This document shows, piece by piece, positions 29,501-39,006 of a DNA stretch of 64,000 nucleotides. How positions within the stretch are numbered: position 1 is the first letter of the stretch; every line of letters starts with the position of its first letter. Under the pieces are notes generated by a model, which was not told the DNA's origin, did not search any database, and saw only the letters and a program-made list of their open reading frames with translations. Source of the stretch: Bartonella grahamii subsp. shimonis (lineage in GTDB: Bacteria; Pseudomonadota; Alphaproteobacteria; Rhizobiales; Rhizobiaceae); NCBI RefSeq assembly GCF_036327415.1, contig NZ_CP123961.1:1860001-1924000 (forward strand). Direction: 5' to 3'. A program made the translations under genes and the position numbers.

Positions 29501-29630
29501 AGGCATGGGGGTAAATGCATATCTTTCTCAAAAGATCGTACTAAACGCTGATATTAGCTATCGGCAAAAACTGCAAAAAGCCGGTGTATCAGGCACCAAT
29601 GTATCTGGTGGGATACGTTATCGTTTCTAA
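26511..29630 (+). CDS. Autotransporter 5 with Pro/Thr/Ser-rich N-terminal region
   Basis: 1039 residues: signal peptide (LLHTVSGVLLCSSTSLSYA), then about 250 residues rich in Pro, Thr, Ser and Glu (runs such as SEPTRAEPTKLTTEQ) that are probably unstructured, then a short beta-helix passenger (VEAKNGKTITLHNKKIQDYG onward), the QQTDRIMINGDVSG and ISIIQVSGQANENSF segments, and a C-terminal barrel ending GGIRYRF. The Pro-rich stretch may lift the passenger off the cell surface. It is not present in the neighbouring copies. Confidence 0.9.
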   Translation: MKKSFLLHTVSGVLLCSSTSLSYALHDTNARPTIALPSPQPAHAENQIGTSRTSNPYSHVSSSYPPSTSSSTRTIVNPPPTRSESTTPTSTSTLPPKTQLEGNLVGNITSSSKQNSDLSQGSTQTSKAKVTESVQSNPTAIQDTLTQSPTTEIAPTERMTAKSRRRSGVSASSTDSSRKKTPENSAVSSQLEPTQPSSNLRPTLTNSEPTRAEPTKLTTEQRATSKEPEPTQPISLRPEAGKPALPVPPKSEKPAPVQSISAQKVFEKSELEKPISLIKQPEKSIQIEDISSGVEAKNGKTITLHNKKIQDYGFAVHAEGNNSKVNMIGGTVDARFVALSVSDGGEIDATGITATAETAGLVNIEGTIKLKDSSVHVTGDHEADGIIFRNNPYHAPRKQYTRNAERNAEAVPKQGVANIADKVTLENTKLFVENGRGINLYGTGINGEVSLKNSKIHADILLKNIKNENAFTNTLTLVANHSSLEGRVRTSKDNRTVFDLKEGTKWLLKANKNAVNNDNVSDDYRQFSVDEKSYSNLSGLRLTDSVIMFDKPVEGHYQTLFIGPNLPKGDETAPAVYSAKGIAEIYVNTQWDKHSPITEQQTDRIMINGDVSGSTVVHINLQETDKEITDGSAVWGEHMASLPLGTHGISIIQVSGQANENSFTLAGNYMTIGKQPYKYVLTGYTPGTSHESQNLFGKNSDFWDFRLQNAYIDKDKKVRALLPQVANYLTISNTLFSAGFSDVNNQNTLLDNMRTTVFGSEDNKKNGIFFSSYGEKVTLSSNRDPLHYGYGADVNYTALQLGVILATLEGKDMSAHFGVLGTYGKLAFTPKEMQDSEKTTLDKWSLAAYSSIQRSNGMYVNTLFSYGKLKGNITTALVGNAAKLDGTDMLNISATIGQKLATNTKGLVFEPQAQFVYQNLMFDIFSDADGLKVDMGNPRQWLVRIGGRLTKTIMAAEESKAVSFYGKVNVIRAFGDGKTIKIADTFHVDPTGSSVEGGMGVNAYLSQKIVLNADISYRQKLQKAGVSGTNVSGGIRYRF

Positions 29631-29656
29631 AGCAGAAGCTAATTTTAACTTAAATA

Positions 29657-29685
29657 AAAGGGCAGCATAAAATGCTGCTTTTTTT
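29657..29685 (+). terminator. Hairpin terminator after autotransporter 5
   Basis: The stem GCAGCAT / ATGCTGC (29662-29668 with 29672-29678) is followed by a T7 run about 50 bases after the stop codon. Confidence 0.8.
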
Positions 29686-29881
29686 AAACTTATATTTTTA
29701 AAATTCTCAAAAATTATTATCACATCAAAGAAGATTTTGACTTATAATGTTTTTTGCATATTGAATAAAAAACTGTATACTATAGCATTCTCTCATTTCC
29801 AACCTGTTCATCTTAAATCAACCAAAATTATTTGCTTGCACATCACAAACAGAAGTGTTGGGTATAGATAAAAATTATTTA

Positions 29882-30295
29882 AACGCCTTTTATGAACCAT
29901 AACGCCAGAGGTATCTCAATATTGAAAACTGGCAAAGTAAATGATGATACCAATTTGCTCCCTTCATATGCATAAAAATGGCAACTTTTGTAGTGTTTTT
30001 TGTAGCATTTATAGAGGCTTTATTCACGAAGCTGCTCTATACCCATTCACGAAGCAACTATGGTGATAATGGGTTCTAGCATTGAGAAATATTTCTACAA
30101 GCGCGTGAATTAGGAATAACAAATCCATTCTATTTTGAGTATTTTTGTCGTACATGAAAGGCATTCCCCCAGTAAAAAACACAATAAAAAAGCGTGAAAA
30201 AATGCGTAATCTTCATTATCTCACAGATAGTGCTTTAAATGCTTTTGAAAGACATAAAGTTAAATTAAAGGACGGTGATACAGAAGGAAACTGAT
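29882..30295 (+). pseudogene. Decayed integrase remnant
   Basis: In one frame near the end it reads KKREKMRNLHYLTDSALNAF, then ERHKVKLKDGDTEGN, which aligns with the same region of the copy at 17285. The 5' part shows only scattered similarity to the MPLMNRL start. Leader at about 29745-29881. Confidence 0.5.
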
Positions 30296-30978
30296 TTTTA
30301 CCCCTTTATTCCCTCCCAATGAGATCGCCTCCCCATTTCACATATTACGCCAACAAAGATATACGCAATATATTCACTCAAATCTGGATGCTTTCTCCAA
30401 TCTGACATACAAAAACTGAAACGGCAGAAGAAAATATTAAACCGCTTTAATTTTCGTCTTAAACATATAGATTTACAACTAACCGCTTCATACCACACAC
30501 TTCAAAGGAAAGTACCCTACGAGGCTTCTAGGCAATATTCATCCCATAACTCTCACAATATTCATCCCATAACTCTCAAAAGACTCAACGTATAAAACCT
30601 TACATTACCACAGCCCTCAGGAAGCTGTTTTTAAGGCATCACGAGCTAGATATTCTCTTGATCTCCTCCCTAAACTAAAAAATGAAGCTCCCTATTAACT
30701 CAGTCTGCAAACAATGCTCTGTAAACAACCAGCCTTCTCTTAACCCTCTTCCAGCTAGCTTCCCACAGCATGCGGTTCATATCACTACACCTTAAAAGAC
30801 ACTGTTTTAAAAAAGACACTGTTTTAAGAACAACGTTTTACAGTACAACAGGATAATAATTTAAATACCCAAATGCACTTAAAACAAGCCCACTTACTAA
30901 ACGCAATATTTATCCAAATAAACTGCTCTACCTAATCATTGTCATCACTTAGAACAGCCAATATTCATCAGATTTGAA
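30296..30978. other. Intergenic, no gene seen
   Basis: Only short unsupported frames. Two direct copies of a short ATTCATCCCATAACTCTCA motif lie at about 30536-30575. Confidence 0.35.
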
Positions 30979-31383
30979 TCATCCCTCTGTTTCTTTTACG
31001 CGTCCAGATAGTTGCATAGTTCTAGAAAGATCATTAACTGCATTTAAATGCGTTTGAAGTAATTCACTATTACGCTGTAATTTTTCTTGTAAATCAGACA
31101 ACAAACTTTCAACCTCATGCTCAATATCTTGATTCATGTAGCGTTTCACATCGTTCATGGATTTATTAAGATCACGCAAACCACGTATTTTACATAAATT
31201 TATTTCTTCATAATCTGGAACACCACTGCTCTCTAGCATATTGCTTTCATAATCAACAACTTGAGCTAATCCTTTAACAGCAGCAACAAATTTTGTCATC
31301 GCCCAGTCACGATCAATAAGATTATTATCAAGAACTTTTGCTTTTGATGCAAAACTATCATCACCATATTGCAATACAGACAT
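30979..31383 (-). CDS. FlgN-like helical protein
   Basis: A 134-residue, acidic, fully helical protein. The segment LAQVVDYESNMLESSGVPDY, then NLCKIRGLRDLNKSM, then LLSDLQEKLQRNSELLQTHL follows the FlgN pattern, in which a chaperone for flagellar hook-associated proteins has an early Glu and a late RN..LL motif. The similarity is by pattern only. With the FliJ-like protein at 877-1263 it would be a second flagellar accessory gene without flagellar structural genes nearby. Confidence 0.5.
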   Translation of the reverse strand: MSVLQYGDDSFASKAKVLDNNLIDRDWAMTKFVAAVKGLAQVVDYESNMLESSGVPDYEEINLCKIRGLRDLNKSMNDVKRYMNQDIEHEVESLLSDLQEKLQRNSELLQTHLNAVNDLSRTMQLSGRVKETEG

Positions 31384-32193
31384 TTTTACTTCCCCTTCAA
31401 CATATTGTTTAATCTTACCTTCAAATGAGGGAGATTAAACTAGGTTCTCTTCAATGCTGATACACCCAATCAAGCTCGTAGTGCGAACATTTCTCAAATC
31501 AACAGCACGACAACCTTTCAAAGCGTATACCACTTCAACTTTCAACGCATTCTCTCAAATATTTTTCTTGCTTTGCTCCAAAACCATCATTGCTGCTATA
31601 CTAATTCATCAAAACGCAATAGACTTAAACCTTACGCAGCAATACCGAAACTTCTACATTTGCTTGCTCTGTCTATTTCGCCTTGCTGATTTTATCTTTG
31701 CCTATTTTATCGCCAGCACATCTTCAACAGAAAACAACAGTATTCTCAAACAACAGTATTCTCGCGAGAACCTTGGCCATAAAAACTATCCGCCGACAAA
31801 AGCCCACAGCATATCTTGCGGCATATAAAGACTTAAGCCCATTAAAAATTCAGCATTTTAGCGATAGCAGCATTTTACCCTCCATAACCTTATGGCTTTC
31901 CCTGTACCTAAATCCGCATACCTTCTGGCAGCCCATATGGCGCCCTATAAGATTAGTTGCACCTATTCAAAAAGACAAACCTTTCCCCAAGACAAACCTT
32001 TCCCCCTTGCCCTTTCTGCCTACACGCAATATCTCGCATAAAACACAAAAAGAATGCTCTTTTGAACAGATCAGCCATATAGCACTATTAAAAAAGACAT
32101 CTTAAAATAGCTAAACAGCCATCAATCTCCCTTTTTTAATTATCATTCGCTTTTCTTTGCAATGAGCAACTATATAAGATTTTTTGAAGCTTT
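31384..32193. other. Non-coding region with weak frames
   Basis: Two overlapping plus-strand frames (31454-31828 and 31683-32105) are rich in Ile, Leu, Thr and Pro without a ribosome site or recognisable domain. I regard them as chance frames. Confidence 0.35.
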
Positions 32194-32458
32194 TCAAGAG
32201 TTTCTTAGCCAATCAGTTCGATATGCCTTTAATCGCATATTCACGCGCTTTTTTAAAGAAACATCCCTTGTTTCCCCCAAGCCTATTTCGCGCCAACGTC
32301 CATGAATGGTATAATGATCAATCCCCCTGACATGTATAAAATCCATTGAGCACTTTCTATCTTTACGCTTAATAAAAGAAGCAGCCAGCACCATCACATA
32401 TTTTGCTAACCCCTAATGTTGCGATACCCTTGGCACTTGAAATGGTTCACAAGAGCAT
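32194..32458 (-). pseudogene. Decayed integrase remnant
   Basis: The minus strand reads DHYTIHGRWREIGLGETRDV, then SLKKRVN, which is the integrase N-terminal arm (YTIHGRRREMGLG..RDVSLKQARE type). The beginning (near 32458) and the middle are in other frames. Leader at about 32459-32620. Confidence 0.6.
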
Positions 32459-32620
32459 GCCTTTCTTGTAAAGTTTCTCTCCGTATGGGCTCTCCCCACT
32501 TGTAACTGCAAAAGACATGGTTTTGGTTGATCCAACCTAGAACAGATTTGGAATGAAAAAATTTTGCGGTATTCAGGGCTCTAATTCAAGTTGAATAACG
32601 CTAGATTATCATTATCTATC

Positions 32621-33030
32621 AAAATATTATCCAATGCATAATGCTTAACGCTCCCCCACATTGATATTTTCAGAATTTCCACAGCATCTTCCTATAGATT
32701 ATTCCATTCCATAACACAGTTTGCTCTTAAATATCGCGGCTTTACATGCGCTACTGGTACAAAAACATAAAAACAATCATTTTATAATCAAGGTACAATT
32801 TTTGTTACGAACTTTCTCTCATTTATAACCTTCTAAATGTAGCTCTTCTCTTTCATAATCATACTGAAATATTTATTCATAAAATTCATTATTTTGTATG
32901 CTCAATGAAAATCTTAAAGATCGTAGAATTATCACATTTCAAGTCTATTATATGTTGCATAAATTAAAATCACTTGCTTGCACATCACAAACAACGACCT
33001 GATGTGTCGATAAAATACACTGAAAGAAAA
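32621..33030. other. Intergenic with integrase-type leader
   Basis: No gene. The last 140 bases (about 32890-33030) are another copy of the integrase leader, with its GCTTGCACATCACAAAC segment. Confidence 0.4.
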
Positions 33031-33250
33031 ATGCCTCTTATGGACATTCTCAAACACCAAGGGCTGTAGTAAACATTAGAGGCAAGCGTACGGTGATAGC
33101 GACTTGCTCCTTCATAAGTATAAAGATGGTAACACTCTATAGATTTTTATATTATTCAAATTTTATATTATTTCACGAAAGCTTTACTGTTATACCATTT
33201 ACGAGTGTCATCGTAAAATAGCTGTTGTGTGCGTTGAGAGATGTTTTTTA
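33031..33250 (+). pseudogene. Decayed integrase remnant
   Basis: Begins MPLMDILKHQGL in line with the MPLMNRLK start of the other copies, then meets two stops. Later similarity is only at DNA level. Confidence 0.45.
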
Positions 33251-33849
33251 ACAAGTACATAAATATGCAATACAAATATACTAATATACAACGTAAGTAT
33301 ATTTCGTTTGGAACGTTCTTTTCTTTTGTGCAAAAACATGCCTCATTAGAGAAGCATTAACCGATCTTGCTATGAGATAAACAATCAGAAAACATTTTTA
33401 TCTTCCTCCGCGTACCTTAAAGAACCAAGATCTTAACTCAATCTGCTCTGTACGCAGTCCGAATTTTTGTCAAGAGATCTTCTCCTGACTTCCCACTCAT
33501 GTGATTCACTTAAACGAAAGGCTCAATAAATAAGCCTATGAATATTCATTGCACACTAAAAGATACTTAAACGTTTCAAGACGGTTTACATGCCTTTTAC
33601 CGCTATAAATAACAGTGTTTTATAGCATAACAGGATAAAAAGTGTTTTCTGCAACACAAAACCTACAAAATCAATCAATATTCCCTTTAAAGCTTTCTTT
33701 TTTAGGATTCACAGTGCTTCAATTCCTCAAGCCTTTATAAAAAAAGGAACGATTTTAAGCTTGCCGAATATGGTGTATCAGCATATATTACAGACTGTAA
33801 CATATTGTTATTCATAAAATCACCTCAAAAAGAACAGAAAGAGGTTCTT
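33251..33849. other. Intergenic, no gene seen
   Basis: AT-rich sequence without credible frames, up to the ribosome site of the small peptide gene that follows. Confidence 0.35.
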
Positions 33850-33948
33850 ATGGTTGATCTCGTAAAAACCGCTATGCTTTATTCAACCTTGATTATCACC
33901 ATCAATGCTTTCGTTGTTATTTTAGTTCTCGTAATAGAAATATATTAA
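33850..33948 (+). CDS. Small hydrophobic peptide, single membrane helix
   Basis: A 32-residue frame (MVDLVKTAMLYSTLIITINA, continuing as FVVILVLVIEIY) with AAAGAGG five bases before the ATG. It is a single predicted membrane helix with a short charged start, the form of type I toxins and other small membrane peptides. No antisense RNA could be identified. It stands alone in a gene-poor region, so a chance frame cannot be ruled out. Confidence 0.45.
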   Translation: MVDLVKTAMLYSTLIITINAFVVILVLVIEIY

Positions 33949-34248
33949 GCATACTCTCTTGGCTTTTTGTAATCTGCGTAAATGAGAATCTTAATTTCAC
34001 ATAAGATCAAAGCAAATTTTAACTCTACAGATAAATCATACCCCCAATTTCAAACATCGCTTGCAACTATTTGAGTGTTAACTCTACTTTTTGTATGCAT
34101 TTTTAATCATTAGGTTCCGTCTTTTCACGCTACCTTAAATCTCAACTTCATTCCCGCCTTAAAGAACTAAATTTTCTACCAGATCCAATCTATAAGTAAT
34201 TTGTCTCCTTATTGAGTAAATTTCCCTTGCTTCCCCCTTCAGTGCATA
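33949..34248. other. Intergenic, no gene seen
   Basis: No credible frame or repeat was noticed. Confidence 0.3.
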
Positions 34249-34406
34249 TCACAATTTTAAAGAATAATATGTCATGAAGCTTATGATAAATCCATTAAAC
34301 ACCATCATCATACACTTACGAGGGAATAAACCTGCACCATCACACACTTTTCCAGCCCCAAATGTTGCAACAACCTTTAGCACTTGAGACAGTTCATAAA
34401 AGGCAT
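34249..34406 (-). pseudogene. Decayed integrase remnant
   Basis: The minus strand codes NAFYELSQVLKVVATFGAGK, then VCDGAGLFP, which matches the integrase N-terminus (LTTLGAGKHCDGAGLFL type). An ATG at 34406 begins the copy in a second frame. Leader at about 34407-34560. Confidence 0.5.
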
Positions 34407-34560
34407 TTTTACTTCTTTCTTCAACAGTTTTTATCCACACGGCTCTCCATGCTTGTAACGTGCAAGCAGATGGTTTTAATTGATTCAACCTAGAACAGAT
34501 TTGGAATAAGAGAAGCTTACTATATTCGAGATCCTTATTCAACATAATAACAATTAATTA

Positions 34561-35354
34561 TTTTTATAAATCAATGTGTTATTCAAAAAACATTCATCAC
34601 ACACTCGAGAACAAAAAAACACCTCATACGTAAAGTTTTACATGAGCTCCACCGCTCAACACAATAATATTACGACACAATTAAGATAAAGAATAACAAG
34701 GAAAAACCATGCAAACTCAGAAAAGAGAGGGGAAAAATGAAAAGGTGAGGAAGGCGCTCTGCTCCTCACACATCCAGCAAAACCATCCTAGCAAAACCGC
34801 CTTACATCCTAACGAATGTTATAATATTCTCAAATCAAAAGCAATTTTTAAAAAATAGTTTAAGTATAAAACGATAATAACTCCATTCGAAATGCTTTTC
34901 TCTTTTTAAAACAGAGAAAAGTAAATTTCAAACAGATGTTTCCTCCCAACTTTTCCGAAATTAGCCACAACGCTTAAAGCCGGTCTTAGTATGATGAAAC
35001 ATTGTGTGATGAAACATTTATTTGTGATAAACACAGAAAAATACCCCAAAGATAGATTTAATCTCATGTTTTAAATACATGCAACCAAAACATTAAACAA
35101 CCAGCATAGTTTGAAAACCTAGTAGTAACACGTAGCGGCTCATTCGGATGCAATACTATCACAATTAAAAGCACTTTTTGGCTGGACAAATGACAGTGTA
35201 GCATCCGTTTACCCAAAGAGTACAGATCGTAAACGGCTAATTCTTGAAGCCATCAAAAAACTCTCTAAAAGTTAGAGAGAGCCTAAAAAACGTAATAGAG
35301 TCAATAATTACCCAATTCCTTATTGATAGAATCAATTTATTGAATTTTATGTTT
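34561..35354. other. Intergenic, no gene seen
   Basis: About 800 bases of AT-rich sequence. Unsupported short frames only. Confidence 0.35.
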
Positions 35355-35573
35355 TTAATTAATGCCAAATATAAGTTCCATATACGCTTGTCTGGCATGT
35401 TGACAATTTTTAGATTTCTCTATAGAAGATGGCTCCATCTTTTCACATTTTTTTACCCACTCTTCGAGTAATTTTTTATCTTTCTTAAATTCCGCTGCGC
35501 TGTAGGTTTTTTCGCAACCAGCAACGCCAAGTCCGGTACAAAGTAGCAATACTGTGATCATGACTTTGTTCAT
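35355..35573 (-). CDS. EexN-type entry-exclusion lipoprotein, copy 1
   Basis: 72 residues with a lipoprotein signal peptide and lipobox (LLCTGLGVAGC), then the family core CEKTYSAAEFKKDKKLLEEW and a pair of later cysteines. The pattern matches EexN lipoproteins of IncN-type conjugative plasmids, which block entry of a second plasmid with the same transfer system. It is the last of four tandem paralogues, three bases downstream of the next copy. Confidence 0.7.
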   Translation of the reverse strand: MNKVMITVLLLCTGLGVAGCEKTYSAAEFKKDKKLLEEWVKKCEKMEPSSIEKSKNCQHARQAYMELIFGIN

Positions 35574-35576
35574 GAT

Positions 35577-35843
35577 TTAATTCCCTTCCTTTTTCTCTTC
35601 AGTTTTTTCCTTATCGTCCTTTTCAGAGCCGAAAATTCCCCATTTTTTACGAGTTTCTAATTCAGCTTGTTCTGCGTTTTTACAATTTTTTGAATCAAAA
35701 CTCCCTGCAATAAAACATTTCTCTAACCACTGATTGAGTAATTTGGGATCTTTCTTAAATTCTTCTACGCTATAAGTTTTTTCGCAACCAGCAACGACAA
35801 GTCCAGCACAAAGCAGCAATGCTGTAATCATGACTTTATTCAT
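35577..35843 (-). CDS. EexN-type lipoprotein, copy 2
   Basis: 88 residues: lipobox LVVAGC, core CEKTYSVEEFKKDPKLLNQW, then a second and third Cys (KCFIAGSFDSKNCKNAEQAE) and a charged C-terminal tail (KDDKEKTEEKKEGN). The spacer to copy 3 repeats the spacer between copies 3 and 4, so whole gene-plus-spacer units were duplicated. Confidence 0.7.
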   Translation of the reverse strand: MNKVMITALLLCAGLVVAGCEKTYSVEEFKKDPKLLNQWLEKCFIAGSFDSKNCKNAEQAELETRKKWGIFGSEKDDKEKTEEKKEGN

Positions 35844-35887
35844 TAATAAAATTCCCCTTTTTTAGATTAATAAAATTTGGACACAAT

Positions 35888-36100
35888 TTAGGGCCTCAAA
35901 AAAAGTTCTATGTATGCTTGTCGAAGATTTTTACAATTTTGAGAGGATTTGAGCGGTGAATCATCTTTCTCACATTTCTTTGCCCATTCCTCGTATAATT
36001 TTTCATTTGTTTTAAATTCTTCTACGCTATAAGTTTTTTCACAACTAGCAACGACAAATCCAGTACCAATCAGCAATGCTGTGATAATGACTTTATTCAT
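35888..36100 (-). CDS. EexN-type lipoprotein, copy 3
   Basis: 70 residues: lipobox FVVASC, core CEKTYSVEEFKTNEKLYEEW, then KKCEKDDSPLKSSQNCKNLR. It ends shortly after the family core, like copy 1. Anchoring in the inner-membrane or periplasmic face is expected for the family. Confidence 0.7.
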   Translation of the reverse strand: MNKVIITALLIGTGFVVASCEKTYSVEEFKTNEKLYEEWAKKCEKDDSPLKSSQNCKNLRQAYIELFLRP

Positions 36101-36287
36101 GAATAAATTCCCCTTTTTTCAAATTTAAAAAGTTTAGGACACAATTTAGGGTCTCATTAAAATTGTACATTCGGTTCATTGTGTATTTTCAAAAATTTTA
36201 AAATCCACTTCTGTACGCGATTTCTCCCAACCTATGATGATAAATCGTGTACAAAGAAAAATACTGCTACCAATATATTTTTATGAT

Positions 36288-36575
36288 TTAATTGTTGTCC
36301 TGCTTTTGTTCAGTTTCATTTCCCTTTTTGCTATTTTTACGAAGTTCCTTTGCAAGATTTCTATAATGCTCTTGAAAAAGTTCCATATCGGCTTGCATGA
36401 CATTTTGACAATTCTTGTCTGCAAAAGCAGAGGGACCCATTTTATCGCATTTCTTTCCCCATTCTTGCATCAATTTTTTATCTTTCTTAAATTCCTCAAC
36501 ACTGTAGTTTTTTTCACAACCAACAGTAACAAGCCCCGTGCAAAGCAATAGCGCTGTTATAATGACCTTGTTCAT
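36288..36575 (-). CDS. EexN-type lipoprotein, copy 4
   Basis: 95 residues: lipobox LVTVGC, core CEKNYSVEEFKKDKKLMQEW, then KKCDKMGPSAFADKNCQNVM, and the longest C-terminal extension, rich in Lys, Asn and Gln. As the first gene of the tandem set it may carry the promoter, in the region above 36575. Confidence 0.7.
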   Translation of the reverse strand: MNKVIITALLLCTGLVTVGCEKNYSVEEFKKDKKLMQEWGKKCDKMGPSAFADKNCQNVMQADMELFQEHYRNLAKELRKNSKKGNETEQKQDNN

Positions 36576-37603
36576 GATTTAACCCCTCTCTTTGTTTTAT
36601 TTTTATTAACAATATCTTTGAGTTCACATCCCCTCCCATATTGTGACCTTGCATCTAACTTTCCTTTGCAAATACGCACACTTCCAACGCAAACATGTTA
36701 AATCATGAAAACTGATTTCATTTATCAGACTTGCATTTGTAACATTATCTGCACAGCTGCTCTTTTTATTTGAAGTATTTAAACTTCAGCAATAATTTTG
36801 ATATCTTGGCATTTTTCAAACAGCTTTTAATCATTTTTTTCAAAAACTACTTCATCATGAGAAGTCACACAAAATCTTATCGAAAACTCATCATGCCTAT
36901 ATTCATTGTAAACTCCCTGCAAACGAAAGAAAACTTTAAGTCTCCCTGCACTTTGTTAAATGCCTATAGAAATGCTAAAAAAGCAATCTTATACACTCCA
37001 ATTAAAGCAGAAAAAGCCTATTTCCTTGCATACCCTTACGACTGTTATTAACCATTTAAGAATATAAAATCATATAAATGTAAGAAATACTTTTTATTGT
37101 TTAATGACTTCTTTTGTTTATTAGGAATAACTTATAGCGCATCAATATCAGTAAATTTTATTTATTTTCATCCCCCTTTATAAACATGAATATAATTTAA
37201 TAAAATAAATCGCTGCATAACAGAAAAAAATAATCAATGCCTTAATTACATTATTTACGCATGTATTAAGTAAAATAAACAAAACAATAACCTGACGTTT
37301 AAAATCATTAGCAAGAAAATTTTTATGGAAGAATAAACTTATCTATTCATCTAGCGATATAAGATCACAAGTAGCATGATGATTATCACATTTATAGAGA
37401 AACGTTTGAAACAAAGAATTTTTCTCAAACTCATGGCTCTTTCATGAGATGATATAGAACCTTATGAAAAACAACTTAAATGAAGCAGCCCTCATGAAAA
37501 AGGAAGGGCGCTTTTGTCATTATTAACTCCGTATAAAAATAACTGATCTCATCTCTAGAAAAAGCATTCAAACCAACAAAAACCTATTATCGTATATCAT
37601 TTT
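36576..37603. other. Intergenic region, no convincing gene
   Basis: A frame at 36770-37051 (plus) has no ribosome site and no protein-like signature. The rest is AT-rich with no repeat noticed. Confidence 0.35.
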
Positions 37604-37834
37604 TCACACTTTTCCGTATTTTTGTGCAAGCAATTTACGCACCTCATCGGCTATTTTAGTCCCACGACTTGCACAACTTACCTTAATCAATCGATGCAAA
37701 CTTTCTGGTATATCAATCGTGAGGCGCTTCATACCTCCACTCATGTTCCCTTTGGGGCTTTCTACCCATGCATCTGCTGTTAAAGGAATTGATTTATTAG
37801 TTGGTTTCCTGCCGATTTTAATTTTTTTATTCAT
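37604..37834 (-). CDS. Ribbon-helix-helix partner of ParA
   Basis: 76 residues: basic disordered N-terminus (MNKKIKIGRKPTNKS) and a C-terminal ribbon-helix-helix domain (GGMKRLTIDIPESLHRLIK, then SRGTKIADEVRKLLAQKY). This is the layout of ParG-type partition proteins, which bind the centromere and stimulate ParA. Its start overlaps the parA stop (ATGA), which ties the two together. Confidence 0.75.
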   Translation of the reverse strand: MNKKIKIGRKPTNKSIPLTADAWVESPKGNMSGGMKRLTIDIPESLHRLIKVSCASRGTKIADEVRKLLAQKYGKV

Positions 37835-38460
37835 CGCGCTAACTCCTTGATTTCCGCTGCAACAGCTTCAATCTCTGCTGTTGCTGGTCCTTGCTTATCA
37901 ACTTCATAAACCGCCTTCCCCTGTGCTGCTGCTTCTGCAAAAATCACGCGCTGCGCAACGCTAGAAGAAAGAACATGCACAGGGTATATACCAAGAGCTT
38001 CGTTCACATCACGCCCTATCGCTGTATTGACTATTTTACGATTAATAACAAAAGCAGATTTAAGATTTTCTTTATAAACACGTGCTTCGTCAATCAACTT
38101 TACAATTCCATCCGCTGCCCAAATATCATAGGGACTAGGCAAAACAGGTATAAGCACCAAATCCGAAGCCATAAGAGCACTACGAGCAAGATCAGTCACA
38201 CGCGGAGGACCATCGATAATAATATGATCATAACCATGACCAATCTGTGTAATCTCTTTGTGAACCGTTGCACGCGGTAAACCAATAACCGAGAACAAAG
38301 GTGCATCTTCACGTGCAGCAGCCCAATCCAATGCACTCCCCTGTGGATCAACATCAATAAGCAATACCCGTGCACCGGTACGCGCAAAACTAGCCGCAAG
38401 ATTAACACTCAACGTAGTTTTTCCTACGCCTCCCTTTTGATTCAAAAGTCCAATGATCAT
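37831..38460 (-). CDS. parA: ParA-family partition ATPase
   Basis: 209 residues with the deviant Walker A motif (LNQKGGVGKTTLSVNLAAS), VLLIDVDPQGSALDW as the second conserved motif and HIIIDGPPRVTDLAR as Walker B. It lacks an N-terminal DNA-binding domain, as in small plasmid ParA proteins of the ParF type. With the overlapping ribbon-helix-helix gene it forms a plasmid-type segregation pair on what otherwise looks like a chromosome, so it is likely a relic of an integrated plasmid. Confidence 0.88.
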   Translation of the reverse strand: MIIGLLNQKGGVGKTTLSVNLAASFARTGARVLLIDVDPQGSALDWAAAREDAPLFSVIGLPRATVHKEITQIGHGYDHIIIDGPPRVTDLARSALMASDLVLIPVLPSPYDIWAADGIVKLIDEARVYKENLKSAFVINRKIVNTAIGRDVNEALGIYPVHVLSSSVAQRVIFAEAAAQGKAVYEVDKQGPATAEIEAVAAEIKELAR

Positions 38461-39006
38461 TTATTACGCCTTTAAGCATTACCGTTTTTACGATTATACA
38501 GAAAGTAACAAAAGAAGCAAGCATCCAATACGTGCAAAATAACCATTTCTCTTACTTTTTAGGATAAAAACGACAACCCGCAATTTTGTCTTTACAATAT
38601 TCTTTTAGTATGAGCAAAAACATTATAAAGATGATGTTCTTGAGAATAACAAAATAAATTTAAACAAGAGACACGCTCTTCTTCCCACACCCTACAACGA
38701 AGATTCTTAAATCCATGTCGATCTATAAACAATGCTCTGTAAATGATCCAGTTTCTTATCTCGCGCCTACCTTTTGAGCTTCTCCCTTCATGCAATCCAC
38801 TTAATGCAACTCTACAAACAAACTCCACTCTGAATATACAACAAACTATAAGAAGCATTCATTGTTTTGCACGTTGAATGAGAGAGCCAAAATCAGGAAG
38901 ATTCTCTCATTTCATGCCCTCTGATATTAAATCAATCAAAATCATGTCTCTGTGTACGCTACAAGCGGGGCTGGCGTGTGGGTAAAAACTGTACAAGAAA
39001 GGAAAA
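38461..39006. other. Intergenic, with integrase-type leader
   Basis: No gene. Bases about 38870-39006 are a copy of the integrase leader: a stem built on GAGAGAGCC / GATTCTCTC-type arms, then the CTACAAGC segment. Confidence 0.4.

Noticed and set aside
31454..32105. Two overlapping plus-strand frames of 124 and 140 codons
   Set aside because: No ribosome site, no domain, overlap each other in different frames, and composition follows the local base bias.
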